NCBI RefSeq assembly: GCF_036884655.1 | Contig: NC_088340.1 | Location: 28,914,501-28,978,500, forward strand | DNA: 64,000 nt | From: Musa acuminata AAA Group | Lineage: Eukaryota; Streptophyta; Magnoliopsida; Zingiberales; Musaceae | Direction: 5' to 3' | Part shown: positions 21,052 through 31,776 of the stretch, piece by piece | Position numbering within the stretch: position 1 is the first letter of the stretch | Layout of the letters: every line of letters begins with the position of its first letter | The notes under the pieces: generated by a model | Databases searched by the model: none | Told to the model about the DNA's origin: nothing | What the model saw: only the letters and a program-made list of their open reading frames with translations | Translations under genes and position numbers: made by a program

Positions 21052-22093
21052 GCATCTAGAATAACTCTGTGTAAAATATGCTCGTTAAGATGCAAGTAGA
21101 ATTTGGCGCAAGCACAATGTGTCCCTTATAGCCCAATTATTTTAAGTCCCAACTGTAATGAGCCATGGAGCTTAGTACTTCCTCTAATTTTTTTATGATC
21201 TTTGTGGTCTTCAGATCTTCCCGCATTCCATCTTAATATCATCAAGAAAGTCATTGGTCAGAAGTGAAACGGTCGAAAATTCAGCTTGCTCGGGTAGTCG
21301 CGAAAGCGCATCTGCAACAACAATCTCTTTCCCCTTTTTGTAAGTTATTTCATAATCATATCCAAGAAACTTTGTTATCCATTTTTGCTATTCAGAGGAT
21401 GATATCTTTTACTCCAAAACGTACTTTAGGCTTCTATGGTCAGTTTTAATTTGAAATCATTGACCGATCAAGTAGGGTCTCCACCTTGTTGCTGCGTGCA
21501 CAATGGTGAGCATCTCCTTATCATATGTTGACATGTTTTGATGGGAGGGAGACAATATCTTGCTAGTGTATGCGAGTGGTTGACCATCTTGTAAGAGAAC
21601 AACTCCAATTCCCACTCCAGATGCGTCGGCCTCAATGATGAAGGGTCGGCTGAAATCTGGTAGCATTAGCACTAGCGTCGTTGTCATGGCTGCCTTAAGT
21701 TTTTCGAAGGTAGCGGAGGCTTTGTTCGACCATTAGAAGGCATCTATTTTTAGTACAGAAGTGAGGGGTGCGCTAATCTTCCCATAGTCCTTAACAAATT
21801 TTCGGTAGTAGCCCGTTAGTCCAAGAAACCCGCGTAGTAATTTCACGTTTGTAGGTTTCGACCAGCCTTGCATTGCTTCAATTTTTGTTGGGTCTACCAC
21901 TACTCCTTCTAATATAATGTGCCCATGGTACTCTACTTTTTGCTGGAGAAAACTGCACGTTAGCTGCTTAACAAAAAGAGTATTCTCCCGAAGGATCGTC
22001 AAAACAACCCGTAAATACTGAAAGTAAGTCTCAAGAGAAGGGTTATAAATGAGAATATCATCGAAAAATACCAGCACAAGTTTATGAAGAAAG
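21052..22093 (-). pseudogene. pol: G2b RT C-part and RNase H
   Basis: Part of the outermost Ty3/gypsy element G2b. From the right: LVFFDDILIYNPS with the RT catalytic pair, the connection motif GLTGYYRKFVKDYGKISAPLT, and RNase H from FIIEADASGVGIG through TYDKEMLTIVHAATRW to the KTDH and ADALSRLP-like region. Stops lie near 21730 and 21455. The upstream half of RT is at 35312-35838, beyond the G2a insertion: residues immediately before FFDDI are split exactly at the duplicated GAAAG (22089-22093 and 35307-35311). On the left it is cut by Copia-1. Confidence 0.88.
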
Positions 22094-22487
22094 TGATAGA
22101 ACCCTTACAGATTCTAAACTTGGGGTTGATCTCTTTAGGGGATTAGACTCCTTGGAACTCTATAGGGGTTCCTCCCTCCTAGTTGCTGCTCGAAGGCTGC
22201 AGAAAAGATTCATCTATTGCTTATCAAAAGAGGAGGAATACATGGCTATTTATAGGGTTTCTAAACCCTAACTCCTAATAGGACTCCTACTCAAGACTCC
22301 TACTTCTAACCAACTCCTAATAGGACTTCTACTCAAGACTCCTATTCCTTTATAACTCCTAATTCTTCTCTAAGAAACAACCTCCTAACCCTAGCCGGCC
22401 TCTTCACCTCTTTAATAGGGGTCAGCTTAGGTAGGTTTTACATGAATGTCCCTCTCAATTAGGACTCTCCTAGCTAGAGTCCTAACA
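22094..22487 (-). repeat. 3' LTR of G2a
   Basis: TGATAGAACCC to GTCCTAACA on the plus strand. It includes TATTTATA (TATAAATA on the minus strand) near 22247 and two units of a repeat of about 42 bp built on AGGAGTCCTATTAGGAGTTG. Confidence 0.92.
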
Positions 22488-22501
22488 GACCCGCCCTCTT
22501 C
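22488..22501 (-). other. Polypurine tract of G2a
   Basis: GACCCGCCCTCTTC on the plus strand, GAAGAGGGCGGGTC in element orientation, next to the 3' LTR. Confidence 0.82.
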
Positions 22502-22756
22502 AAATCAGCCTTATCCTCGAGGCTGACGATTCATAAATTTTGGGAATTTGATCTTCAAGTCATCATAGTTCTCCCAAGTGGCATCTTCTGTTAGTAGGTT
22601 CGCCCACTGTATTAGCACTTCAGTAGTGGGTCATCGTCATCGAGTTACGATCCGTCGACCAATAATGGCACTTGGCTGGGTCTGAAGTTTTCCTTGGGTA
22701 GTCATATTTGATGGGTGGTTTTAGGCTGTCTCCAAGCACCTATTTACAACTTCCGT
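22502..22756 (-). pseudogene. pol: G2a pol 3' end, decayed
   Basis: Short in-frame stretches read as a chromodomain-like end (LIQWANLL then ATWENYDDL near 22560-22610) and an acidic tail running to the PPT. Stops and frame changes separate it from the ORF ending at 22757. It supports a chromovirus origin for this family. Confidence 0.6.
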
Positions 22757-24004
22757 CTAACCATCGGTTTGTGGGTGATATGCCATACTCCTTTTCAATT
22801 TAATACCCTGCATATGGAATAACCTTGTCCAAAATCTGCTCGTGAAGATGCAAGTAGAATTTATCATAAGCACAATGCGTCCCTTATAGTATAATTCTTT
22901 TGAGTCCCAATTATAATGAGCCACGGAGTTTGGTGCTTCCTCCAATTTTTTTATGATCTTACTGGTCTCCGAATCTTCTTGCCATTCCATTTTAATATCC
23001 TTAAGGAAGTCACTAGTTGAAAGTGAAATGGCCAAAAATTCAGCTTGCTTAGGTAGTCGTAAAAGCACATTTGCAACAACATTCTCTTTCCCCTTTTTGT
23101 AAGTTATTTCATAATTATATCCAAGAACCTTTGTTACCCATTTTTGCTGCTCAGGGGAAGATATCTTCTGCTCCAAGAGATATTTTAGGCTTTTATGGTC
23201 GGTCTTGATTTGAAAGCATCGCTTGATCAAGTACGATCTCCACCTCGTTGCTGCGTGCACAATGGCGAGCATCTCCTTATCATATATTAATATATTTTGA
23301 TAGGGGGGAGACAATGCCTTACTAATGTATGTGAGTGGTCGACCATCTTGCATGAGAACGTCTCCCATTCTATCTCCAGATGCATCGGCCTCAATGATGA
23401 AGGGTCGGTTGAAATCTGGTAGCGCTAGCACTCGCATCGTCGTCATGGCTGCCTTAAGTTTGTCGAAGGCAGCTGAGGCTTTGTCCGACCATTGGAAGGT
23501 ATCATTTTTCAGTAGAGAAGTGAGTGGTGCACTGATCTTTCTATAGTTTTTCACGAACTTACGGTAGTAGCCTGTTAAACCTAGAAAGCCATGTAGCAAT
23601 TTTATGTTCCTCGGGGTAAGCCAGTTTCGCATTACTCCAATTTTGAAGGGGTCCATTGTCACACCTTTCTCTGATATGATATGCCCAAGATATCCCACCT
23701 TTTGTTGAAGAAAGCAAAAATTCGTAGTGGTTGTTGTGTGTTTGAAAGGTGGTTTTCGATATGACTTCTTCGTACACTCATATTTGATGATACCGGGATC
23801 AAAGGTCCAGCTTTGTGAAGATTTGTGCTCCCTTTCATCTAGCAATTCATCTACTACTGGAATAGGGTATTTATCCTTGATGGTTATGCCATTGAGAGCT
23901 CGGTAATCAACGTATATTTGCCATGTTCCGTCCTTCTTGCGTACAAGTAGCACCGGTGAAGAGTAGAGGTTGCAACTTGGCTGAATAACTCTTGTTTCGA
24001 GCAT
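22757..24004 (-). pseudogene. pol: G2a pol with internal deletions (RT, RNase H, integrase end)
   Basis: 415 codons open, but not a normal pol. It begins with the RT N-terminal motifs (LVRKKDGTWQIYVDYRALN, IPVVDELLDE), then jumps to FLQQKVGYLGHII: the RT core including the catalytic F/YxDD is deleted. RNase H follows with [46 protein letters not shown] and a degraded SRLPKQAEF end. After a short linker it jumps again to the last part of the integrase core ([10 protein letters not shown]), losing the HHCC domain and the first two catalytic Asp residues. The frame survives both deletions, which is unusual. Confidence 0.85.
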
Positions 24005-24019
24005 CTCTTTTATAATCCT

Positions 24020-24415
24020 TTATATTTCATCCTTCTGGAGATGTAGATACTGATATGGCCGAGTATTTGCTGGAGGTTTGCTTGAAAGAATTGTTATATA
24101 ATGATCATACCGATGGGTAAGAGGTAGGTTGTGCGGTTCGTCAAATATATCTGAAAATTCAGCAAGCAAAGGAAGTAGGTTTGGATCTTCAAATTCTATT
24201 GGCTCTCCCTTAGTTTGCTGCTCAAGTTGTGCCAAAAAGCTGCTGCATGCTTTATGCAAAACCTTCTCCATTTGTGGTGTGCAAATTATCGTTATGTCGC
24301 CCCCATGTTTCCCGTTCAGTATCACCTGTTTCTCCTTATTGTAAAATTTCATAATTAGTTGCATAAAATTCCAAGAAATATCACCTAATGTCGTCAACCA
24401 TTTAATTTTGAGCAT
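24020..24415 (-). pseudogene. pol: G2a protease-RT linker and RT entry
   Basis: Contains FSDIFDEPHNLPLTHRYDH and KPPANTRPYQYLHLQKDEI, the linker and the start of RT in Ty3/gypsy elements. It is separated from the next ORF by a stop at about 24005-24019. Confidence 0.82.
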
Positions 24416-24730
24416 GGCCTCATTATCATCAAGAGGGAGAAGGAAGAATTATGCAATTATCTCTTGGTAAGGCCTCATGATCAGCAATAGTTTCACTTGC
24501 GGGCGCCTACGATCATACTTCAAAATTCATCCATCGACGACCTTAATGTCAAACCTGCTGCAATTCTCGATAGGTAAGATCATCTGGATAGCAACCTTAC
24601 TATTTAGAATGTTATTAGTACTGCCCATGTCGATGAGAACAGTGATCGGTTGTTGTTTGAGAAGGCCTCCAACTTTCATCGTTTACGGGTTTGAGTAGCC
24701 GGCTAGTGCATGTACCGTAACTTCGGTCGG
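24416..24730 (-). pseudogene. pol: G2a protease, decayed
   Basis: No ORF over 60 codons in the pol sense, but the sequence is homologous to G2b 36100-36360, where the protease motif LIDTSSTNNFLN is readable; here it reads LIDMGSTNN-like near 24620-24640. Several stops are present. Confidence 0.65.
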
Positions 24731-25063
24731 TTATGGCTCTTCTTCTGCATCTTCTTCTTCATGTTCAAGGCTCTCTTCTGGATGTCCAATGACCTCTTCT
24801 CCTATTGGTTCAATCATAAGAAGTCTCCCTTTACTACAACGATGCTCACGGCTCCACGGCTTGTCGCAATGCCAACATAACCCCTTCACATATTGCTCCC
24901 GAAGCTCTTCTCTTGTTAACCTATTTGGTGTAGGGACTTGGTCGACAGTAGGGGGGGCTGACGACTTCAATATTGCTGGTTGAGGAGCGACTCTAGTCCT
25001 CCGAGCTTCATGGTTCAATTGCTCCTCTTGATGTCGTGCGAAAGAGATGGCTGCCATAAGCAT
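24731..25063 (-). pseudogene. gag: G2a gag C-part with zinc knuckle
   Basis: Contains AAISFARHQEEQ, a Pro-rich linker, then LTREELREQYVKGLCWHCDK with the gypsy-type knuckle CWHC...EHRC and an acidic tail (EEDAEEEP). This knuckle form (C-x2-C, then H-x-C) is common in plant Ty3/gypsy gag. Confidence 0.82.
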
Positions 25064-25750
25064 GTACGGTTGTCACGCTTTAACTTCTCCTCGGATCTCC
25101 GACTTCAAGCCCTTAATGAAGGTCCTCAATAGCTATTTTTGAGACCAATCATGAGTTTGATTAGATAACCTTTCAAACCTGGTTTGGTACTCCTGAATGG
25201 TAGAGGTTTGTCGGATCTTTGCTAGTTGTCAGTTAATATTCTCGTAATCGGTTGGTCTGAAGCGGATCAGCAGTGCTTCTTTGAATTATCGCCATGAAAG
25301 GACTCCATAAGTATGTTCAAACTAGTCAAACCACTGTATAGCATCCCCTTTAAGATGTATAGCTGCAATTTTCACCATAGATGCATCCACGGTTTTATGG
25401 TACCGAAAATATCGCTTCGCCCACGAGATCCAACCAATCGGGTCTCCTTCTTCCCATCTAGGGAAGTCCACTCTCATGCATGGATAGTTGGCGTTGGTCA
25501 TAGAGCTTCCCCTCCCTTGGAAGTCATATCTTCGGGCTTGGTGCGATTAGGCAAAGCTCTCTCCTTGATGTGATTTCTTCGGGCTTAGTGGGCGGCCCAA
25601 TCTGAGTTCTGTAAAGAGCGTCCGAATCTTATCCTCCATTCGCACCTCGAAGGCTTCGAATTTAGCATTGATTACCTCCTCATATGCCATAGTATATGCT
25701 GCCAAATCTGTGATATTAAGATCTCTCTTTTGTTGTCGGATTAAAGGCAT
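25064..25750 (-). pseudogene. gag: G2a gag N-part and core, broken
   Basis: ATG at 25750 (MPLIRQQKRDLNITDLAAYT) opens gag, and its frame closes at 25547. The core (FERLSNQTHDWS-type motif near 25140, gag WAKRYF-type motif near 25410) continues in other frames with stops. In G2b the equivalent segment 36678-36932 is still readable. Confidence 0.75.
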
Positions 25751-27008
25751 GTATTGGTTGAGAGAGGTGATGGTCGAAAGGGTTGGTGGATTGGTGGATG
25801 TAGGCTACGGTTTAGGCTTATTTTGTGGCTATTTTGGGTGCAGTTTGAGGGTATGGTTTAGTGGAATTTTAGGGCTGTGGATGAAAGTTTTGGATCTGTG
25901 GTAGATGGTAGCAAAGGTTTGATAGAAGTCAGTGGAAGTTACAACAAGTATGTGTTGTCTTGTAAGAGTAGAATTGTCGTCGAAGAAACAACGATTTCTC
26001 GACATAATTTCCACCAAAAACTTGAGAGAATTGAGGAGGGAATTGATAGCAAAATCACAGTTTATATGACAGCAAGGATATCTAATTTAATTAAGAAAAC
26101 TTTTGTAGTATAACAGCAAGGAAATTGGTGCAAGTTGCGATTGCAGATTTCTTGTCGAAAAATTTTAGCGGGTTACGACGAAAATTTGCAGCAACACAAA
26201 ATCGTTTTTAGAGATGAATTTCTTAATAAATCAATCTTAGATGGAAGCCAAGATGATCGATGAAGAGTATAAGAAATTTCATTCGGTAAAGATAGCAAAT
26301 AGATGGGTTAAAACAACAATATGCGGCTGAAATTTTCTGTAGCACAGATTTTTAAGTATAGCAGATTGGACGTAAAAGATCAGTGATATATATTTAGAAT
26401 TTTTTGATGAAACCAAAGGGAAATCCACTGTTAGGAAGTGTCAAAGTTATCATAAAAATTTTGTAGAAATTTGGATAGAAACAACATAGTATCAAGATCA
26501 AACAAACAGTGCTATGCAGATGAAATTTTACAGTACAGATTTTCAAGTATAGCAGATTAGACATAAAATATCAATGGTTTATATTGAGAATTTGTTGACA
26601 AAACTATAGGAAATCTGCTGTTACGAAATTTCAAAGATGTCATAAAAATTTCATAGAGATTTGGATAGAAAAAATACAGTAGCAAGATCAAACAGACGGT
26701 GCTATACGGTTGGAATTCTACAATGTATCTTTCGTCATAGAGATGAAAACTTTATGATGAAAAGTTTATGCAACAATATAGGAATAATTTTTTTGGGATT
26801 TTCAAATAAGGATAACTAAATTGCAGCAGCAGTAAGGTAGAAAACCAGAACCTGTTGCAATTCATGGGGAGATCAAAGGATGATCCGTGGTGGTGGAGAT
26901 GATGATGGAATTTGGCGACGATCTTTTAAGCAATTGTGGGAATTACTTTGGGTGGTTGTGGAGGGTTGATGGATGGCTGTGGAAGGGCAGCAAGATGCCA
27001 AGAACACT
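25751..27008 (-). other. Leader of G2a
   Basis: 1.26 kb between PBS and gag with no gene. It contains two similar blocks of about 220 bp (around 26330-26500 and 26510-26710, both with TTTCAAGTATAGCAGATT and AAATCTGCTGTTA-like phrases), so part of the leader is a tandem duplication. G2c carries the homologous leader start in plus orientation at 63611-64000. Confidence 0.75.
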
Positions 27009-27020
27009 GCTCTGATAACA
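27009..27020 (-). other. Primer-binding site of G2a, one mismatch
   Basis: GCTCTGATAACA; in element orientation TGTTATCAGAGC, one base different from the Met-tRNA complement TGGTATCAGAGC. Confidence 0.82.
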
Positions 27021-27022
27021 AG

Positions 27023-27111
27023 TGTTAGAACCCTTGTAGATTCTAAACTTGGGGTTGATCTCTTTAGGGGATCAGCCTCCTTGGAACTCTATAGGGGTTC
27101 CTCCCTCCTAG
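27023..27111 (-). repeat. 5' LTR of G2a, first 89 bp
   Basis: TGTTAGAACCC to CCTCCTAG. The LTR resumes at 35002 beyond element B; CCTAG (27107-27111) is duplicated at 34997-35001. Confidence 0.93.
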
Positions 27112-27251
27112 TGTAAGGATCGAGAGCACTAAGAGGGGGGGGGGTGAATTAGTGCAGCGGAAATCTTTCAGCGATTAAAAATGAAAACTGCGTTCGTTCG
27201 ATAAGAACTGTTTCGATGCAAAAGCCGATTCTAAGATTACTTATGATTAAG

Positions 27252-27535
27252 TGCAGTTTACGTCTAAACACAGTTTGCGTCTAAGCGCAGTTTACGCAGT
27301 TTGTGTCTAAATGCAGTTTGCGTCAAAGCGCAATTTACGCAGTTTGCGTCTAGATGCAGTTTGCGTCTAAATGCAGTTTGCGTCTAAATGCAGATTGCGT
27401 CTAAGCACAGTTTGCGTCTAAGCGCAATTTGCATCTAAGCGCAGTTTACGTCTAAGCTCAGATTGCGTCTAAGCGTAGTTTGTGTCTGAGCGCAGTTTGC
27501 GTCTAAGCGCAGATTGCGTTTAAGCGTAGTTATAA
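27252..27535 (-). repeat. 17-bp minisatellite in LTR B-3'
   Basis: About 16 units of CAGTTTGCGTCTAAGCG with variants (CAGATTGCG, TAAATG). LTRs of A, C and D have only isolated half-units such as TTTAGACGTAAAT in the same region. Confidence 0.9.
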
Positions 27536-28098
27536 ATGGAGTCAAAACATAAACGTAAACTGCAAAGAAACTTGTTCATAAAAGCGCAGAAGACAGTTTG
27601 CAGTTATAAATAGAATCAAAACGTAAATGTAAACTGCAATGTAAAGATCGTACGAAAACACCGATTTACGTCTGAATGCAGATTCGGAAAGATTAGAACT
27701 TAGAAACTTGTTCGTAAAAGTGCAAAGAGCAGTAGCTATGTAGGAGGTTTGCAGTAATGATAAAGTGCTCAAAATAAACGCAAACCAGAGATTTAGAGTG
27801 GTTCGGTCAGTCTTGACCTACTCCACTTTTGGCTTCCTCCACCGACGAGGTTACCGACGTCAACTAGAGGCCTTCCTTCAATAGGCAAAGGCCAACTGCC
27901 CTTTTACAGTTTCACTCCTTTTGACGGGCTCAGGAGACAACCCTTACAGAACCTTTCTCCCCTCTCTTTACAACTCAAGACTTGAAGAACAGAAAGAGGA
28001 GAACTTTTGGACTTAACACAAATTTGAGCTCTTAGAATCACAGAAAAGATCAAGAATTCGGTGTAGTTCTATATCTTTTCAGTGCTGAATGGGTGGGG

Positions 28099-28106
28099 TA
28101 TTTATA
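28099..28106 (-). promoter_or_regulatory. TATA box of LTR B-3'
   Basis: TATTTATA on the plus strand, TATAAATA in element orientation. Confidence 0.7.
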
Positions 28107-28161
28107 GGCCCCAACCCAATTCAAATTTGGAGCTCAAAACGATCAAATCCCGGAATTCCGA

Positions 28162-28520
28162 GATCAGGCGGTTGCACCTCTTGATTGGAGAGGTTGCACC
28201 GCCTGGCAGAGCTCGAAGTCTGAGCCTCTGGGCGGTGCTACCTCTGTCAGGGGCGGTTGCACCTCTCTGCCAGAGCTCGAAGACTGAGCTCAGGTGGTTG
28301 CACCTCCTGACTGGGGCGGTTGCACCGCCTGGCAGAGCTCGAAACTTGAGCTCAGGCGGTGCCACCTCTTGTCAGGAGAGGTTGCATCGCCTAGTCTCGC
28401 TCGGAGACTGAGCCCAGGCGGTTGCACCTCCTGGCTGGGGCGGTTGCACCTCCTAGCCTCACTGGGAGACTTAGCCTAGGCAGTGCTACCTCCTGGCCTA
28501 GGCGGTTGCACCTCTTGGCA
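28162..28520 (-). repeat. Palindromic array in U3 of LTR B-3'
   Basis: Roughly six units with GGCGGTTGCACC/GGTTGCACCGCC cores, the reverse-strand form of the array in A, C and D. Confidence 0.85.
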
Positions 28521-29373
28521 CTATTTCAGATCATTGGTTGGGCTCCAAACTTGGCCCAAACCAGTCCGAATTCGGGCCCAATTGGCCCCTAACCGGGTTA
28601 TAAGATTAACACCTAATCCTAACCCTAATTAACGTGCTAACTATGAATTTAAAGACATTTCTTAAGCTATTACAAAGTCCGCAAGTCAAGACTTCTTCCG
28701 GCGAGCTTCCGGTGAACTTCCGGCGGTCTTCCGATAAACTCTCGGAAACCATTCTGCAGACTCCCGGCAAGCTCCTAGACTTCACGATTTGATCTTGGCG
28801 AGTTCCGACGAGCTTCTTTGGCAAGCTTCTGGACTTCTCGGATTTGTTCCTGCAAAACCTCCGACGACCGTCCGAACTTCCGTCGAACTCTCGAACTCCC
28901 AACGTGATCATAGTCTTGACTCCAGCGCAACTCCAGCTACATGTCTTACTTTCATCGTAGTTAATCCTGTACACTCAAAACAAAAACTTCGATCGAGACA
29001 ATTAATCCTAAGCAATTAACCAAGTTGTCCGGCATGTCATTGGTCCCTCGACGCTTCGTCCGATTCTTCGGCGCATCGTCCTTTCCTGCAGCCTATTGCC
29101 CAATCGGCCAGTTGACTCTGCAACTCCGATATCCTTGGCACAATACCCACTCTTCTTGGCCCGATGCCCGAGTCCACGGCCCGAAGCCTTCTGTCGATAC
29201 GTCGACCGATCCACCGGCCCGACGTCCAATCTTCTGACATGTTCCTCCGGCACAACATGATTTTCCTACTTTAATTGTCTCATCCTGATCGAGGCATCCT
29301 ACGTCACTCAAAACGCAGATTAAATCATAAACATATATCAAGTGGTTTCATCATCAAAATACGAGATTCAACA

Positions 29374-31776
29374 ATCTCCCCCTTTTTGATGTTGACAACC
29401 ACTTGATGACGGAGTTAAACTTAACTCCCGGAGTTTAAACAAACTCCCCCTATCAATATGCCATATTGATAGAAACTCTTAGATTCAAAAATCTAAGCAA
29501 CATGTCATCATAATCGGAGTTAACCTTAACTCCTAGAGTTTAAACAAACTCCCCCTATCAATATGCCATATTAATAGAAACTCTTGGATTCAAAAATCCA
29601 AGCAACATGTCATGTTATCAACATACTTCTCCCCCTTTGTCATCAACAAAAAGGAGAAGTACCACAATCAAGTGTTTGTGATATAAGTTTAACTCATTGC
29701 ACGAAAAACATAATATCTATTGTTATCATCATGCAAGTTTGCTATCATCAAATGGTAAGATATCAACATGTAAAATTACGATTCAAGTTCTTGATATCTT
29801 GACATGATATGACATTCATAGCACCTATTCATATGAATGTTACTTTTGATATCTCATCATAATATGGCATTCATAACATCTATTCATATTCTTCAAATAT
29901 GGCTCTCATAGTATCAATTTATATATTTCTCCCCCTTTGTTATCAACAACAAGGAGAACGATATAAGCAAATTTTAAATATAAGTGCGATGCCATAAGTT
30001 GGTTCATGTCATTTTCCAACAGTGAGTGATAGGATACCAATTATGCAAACATCTCGAGGAAAACATGACATGGAGATAGCTTTTAATGCTTCTTCCTTTT
30101 TATTTGTTATCTTTTTACATGAAGGAGGAAAGTCATATGTGAAGTTAAAATCGATAAGATATTAAAGCACACTTCATTTTTGCAAGGATTAAGATATGTA
30201 AGTGAGTCAAATCCTTGTATGTAAAAATATCTTCCTTTTATAAGAGAGAATCATCAAATATGTTTCTCGAAAAATATTTTTCACATGATAAGTGCATTTG
30301 CTAGATGATTCCATATGTCAAAAATCAATGATGTGAATTAAACTTGATATGACATATGCTTGTTAAGTTCGGAAGAGGATAATGTATCAAGAAAATCCAA
30401 TTGTTAGGATCAAGAAAATCCGAAAATGAAATTTGACACTTTCATACATTCGGACAGGGTTTTACTAGAGATATTCAATTACAATCATGAAGGTAAAACA
30501 TGCTTATTATCATAAAAATTTGGTATTTAAGCACATAATTTCCAACATGTAATCATGGCAAGTAATTGTGTAAAATCATTATGGCAATCAGGTGATTTGA
30601 TCATTCAAAAAAAAAAGTTCGAAAAATAATTTTAACAGGTTTAATCATTCGGACAGATTTTTGCCATAGTTTTTCAAATATAATCATGAAGATAAGGTAT
30701 GCTCATCATCATGGTAGTATGATAGCAAGTTTACCATATTCAAGCTAGCAAAAAATTTCTACATTTTAAGGCCCGCAAGCTAGCAATTTTGAGATGTTCA
30801 AGAAAGCAACTCTTGCTTCTTGAAATATAAGTTTTGCTAGATGTACAAGTTAACTTTTTGCTTCTTGAGATAGGCAAGATAGCATTCCTTGGTGATGTTC
30901 AATATAGCTAAGTTCTACATCATGCAAGCTAGTGAATTTTATAACATTTTAGAACATGCATAATCACCAAAGCATCATAAATTTTAATGATGTGCAAAAT
31001 TACAAATTTTGCATGATTGCATTTGTGTGTCTTGAGATTTGCAAGATAGCACTTCTTGGTGATGTTCAAGATAGCAATTTCTTCTCTTTTGAGAAGTGCA
31101 ATTTTTTCTTTCTTCTTGAATTGTGCAAGCTAGCTATCTCCCCTTTTGTCATTGTCAAAAAGAAGGGAAAAACCCTTTACATCAATTTTTAAATCATGAC
31201 AAAGGTTAGTATCAATCTCATTTGTGCATCATTATATTTTCAAATTAAAATATGCACATTTTCAAAACATATAAACTCATTATTATATGCATGATTCCAA
31301 ATCATCATTCATATTATTTCATTCAATTTGATAAATCAAGATCATGATTTTGATAAAACTCATTTCAAATTTAAATCATCAAAATCATTTTTATGGCTCA
31401 CAAAATTTATAACATAAATAGATTCATGATTTCATTGATAATATATTTTCCCCCTTTTTAAGTGTTTCATTTTAAGTGGTCGATTTCATGTTAGCATGCC
31501 TTTTCATTTATGAAAACATGCATCAATTTTTTAAAGCCACTGTTATTATCATGAAAATCGATAATCAAGAATCATCATACATAAAAAAATATATACTCAT
31601 TAATCATAACTTCAAATTAAGCATGATTTCATATACTCAAAATCGAGAAATAACAATGGAAATCAACATGATACACATTATTACTTCTCAACCACATATA
31701 GCATGATTTCATAAGGTATTTTCATAATAAAATTATTAAACATGTAATTTTCAAATAAAAAAAAATGCTTTAAGCA
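29374..31776 (-). other. Non-coding interior of element B
   Basis: Begins with the PPT (pyrimidine run TCTCCCCCTTTTT at 29375-29387), followed by repeated tracts CTCCCCCTTTGTCATCAAC (about 29630), CTCCCCCTTTGTTATC (about 29932) and CTCCCCTTTTGTCATTG (about 31139), then AT-rich DNA homologous to 3317-6459 and 56899-59605. No gene seen. Confidence 0.82.
29411..29614. repeat. Tandem duplication of 105 bp in element B
   Basis: GGAGTTAAxCTTAACTCC...AAGCAACATGTCAT occurs at 29411-29515 and again at 29516-29614 with a handful of differences. A and D have one copy. Confidence 0.88.

Larger units (their letters stand above)
22094..27111 (-). mobile_element. G2a, Ty3/gypsy element, main segment
   Basis: Minus-strand element with short LTRs (394 bp): 3' LTR 22094-22487, PPT, damaged pol, protease, gag, a 1.26-kb leader, PBS, then the first 89 bp of its 5' LTR (27023-27111), split by element B and completed at 35002-35306. 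The target-site duplication GAAAG flanks it at 22089-22093 and 35307-35311. The two LTRs differ at about 12 of 394 positions by eye (about 3%). It is closely related to its host G2b and to G2c. Confidence 0.92.
27112..29373 (-). repeat. 3' LTR of element B
   Basis: 2,262 bp, plus-strand start TGTAAGGATC (partner LTR TGTTAGGATC) and end GATTCAACA. A G-run of 10 lies about 25 bp from the left end. It is 16 bp longer than the partner LTR, which equals one 17-bp minisatellite unit minus one base in the G-run. Confidence 0.94.

Noticed and set aside
21264..21449. Plus-strand 61-codon ORF in G2b
   Set aside because: Opposite decayed RNase H-to-integrase sequence, no domain.
22083..22500. First read as a solo LTR beside G2b
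   Set aside because: The PPT and pol tail follow directly at 22488, and a matching LTR with the GAAAG duplication lies at 35306, so it is the 3' LTR of a full element (G2a).
27252..27535. Short regular repeats resembling a CRISPR array
   Set aside because: Units are 17 bp head-to-tail without spacers, inside a plant LTR.
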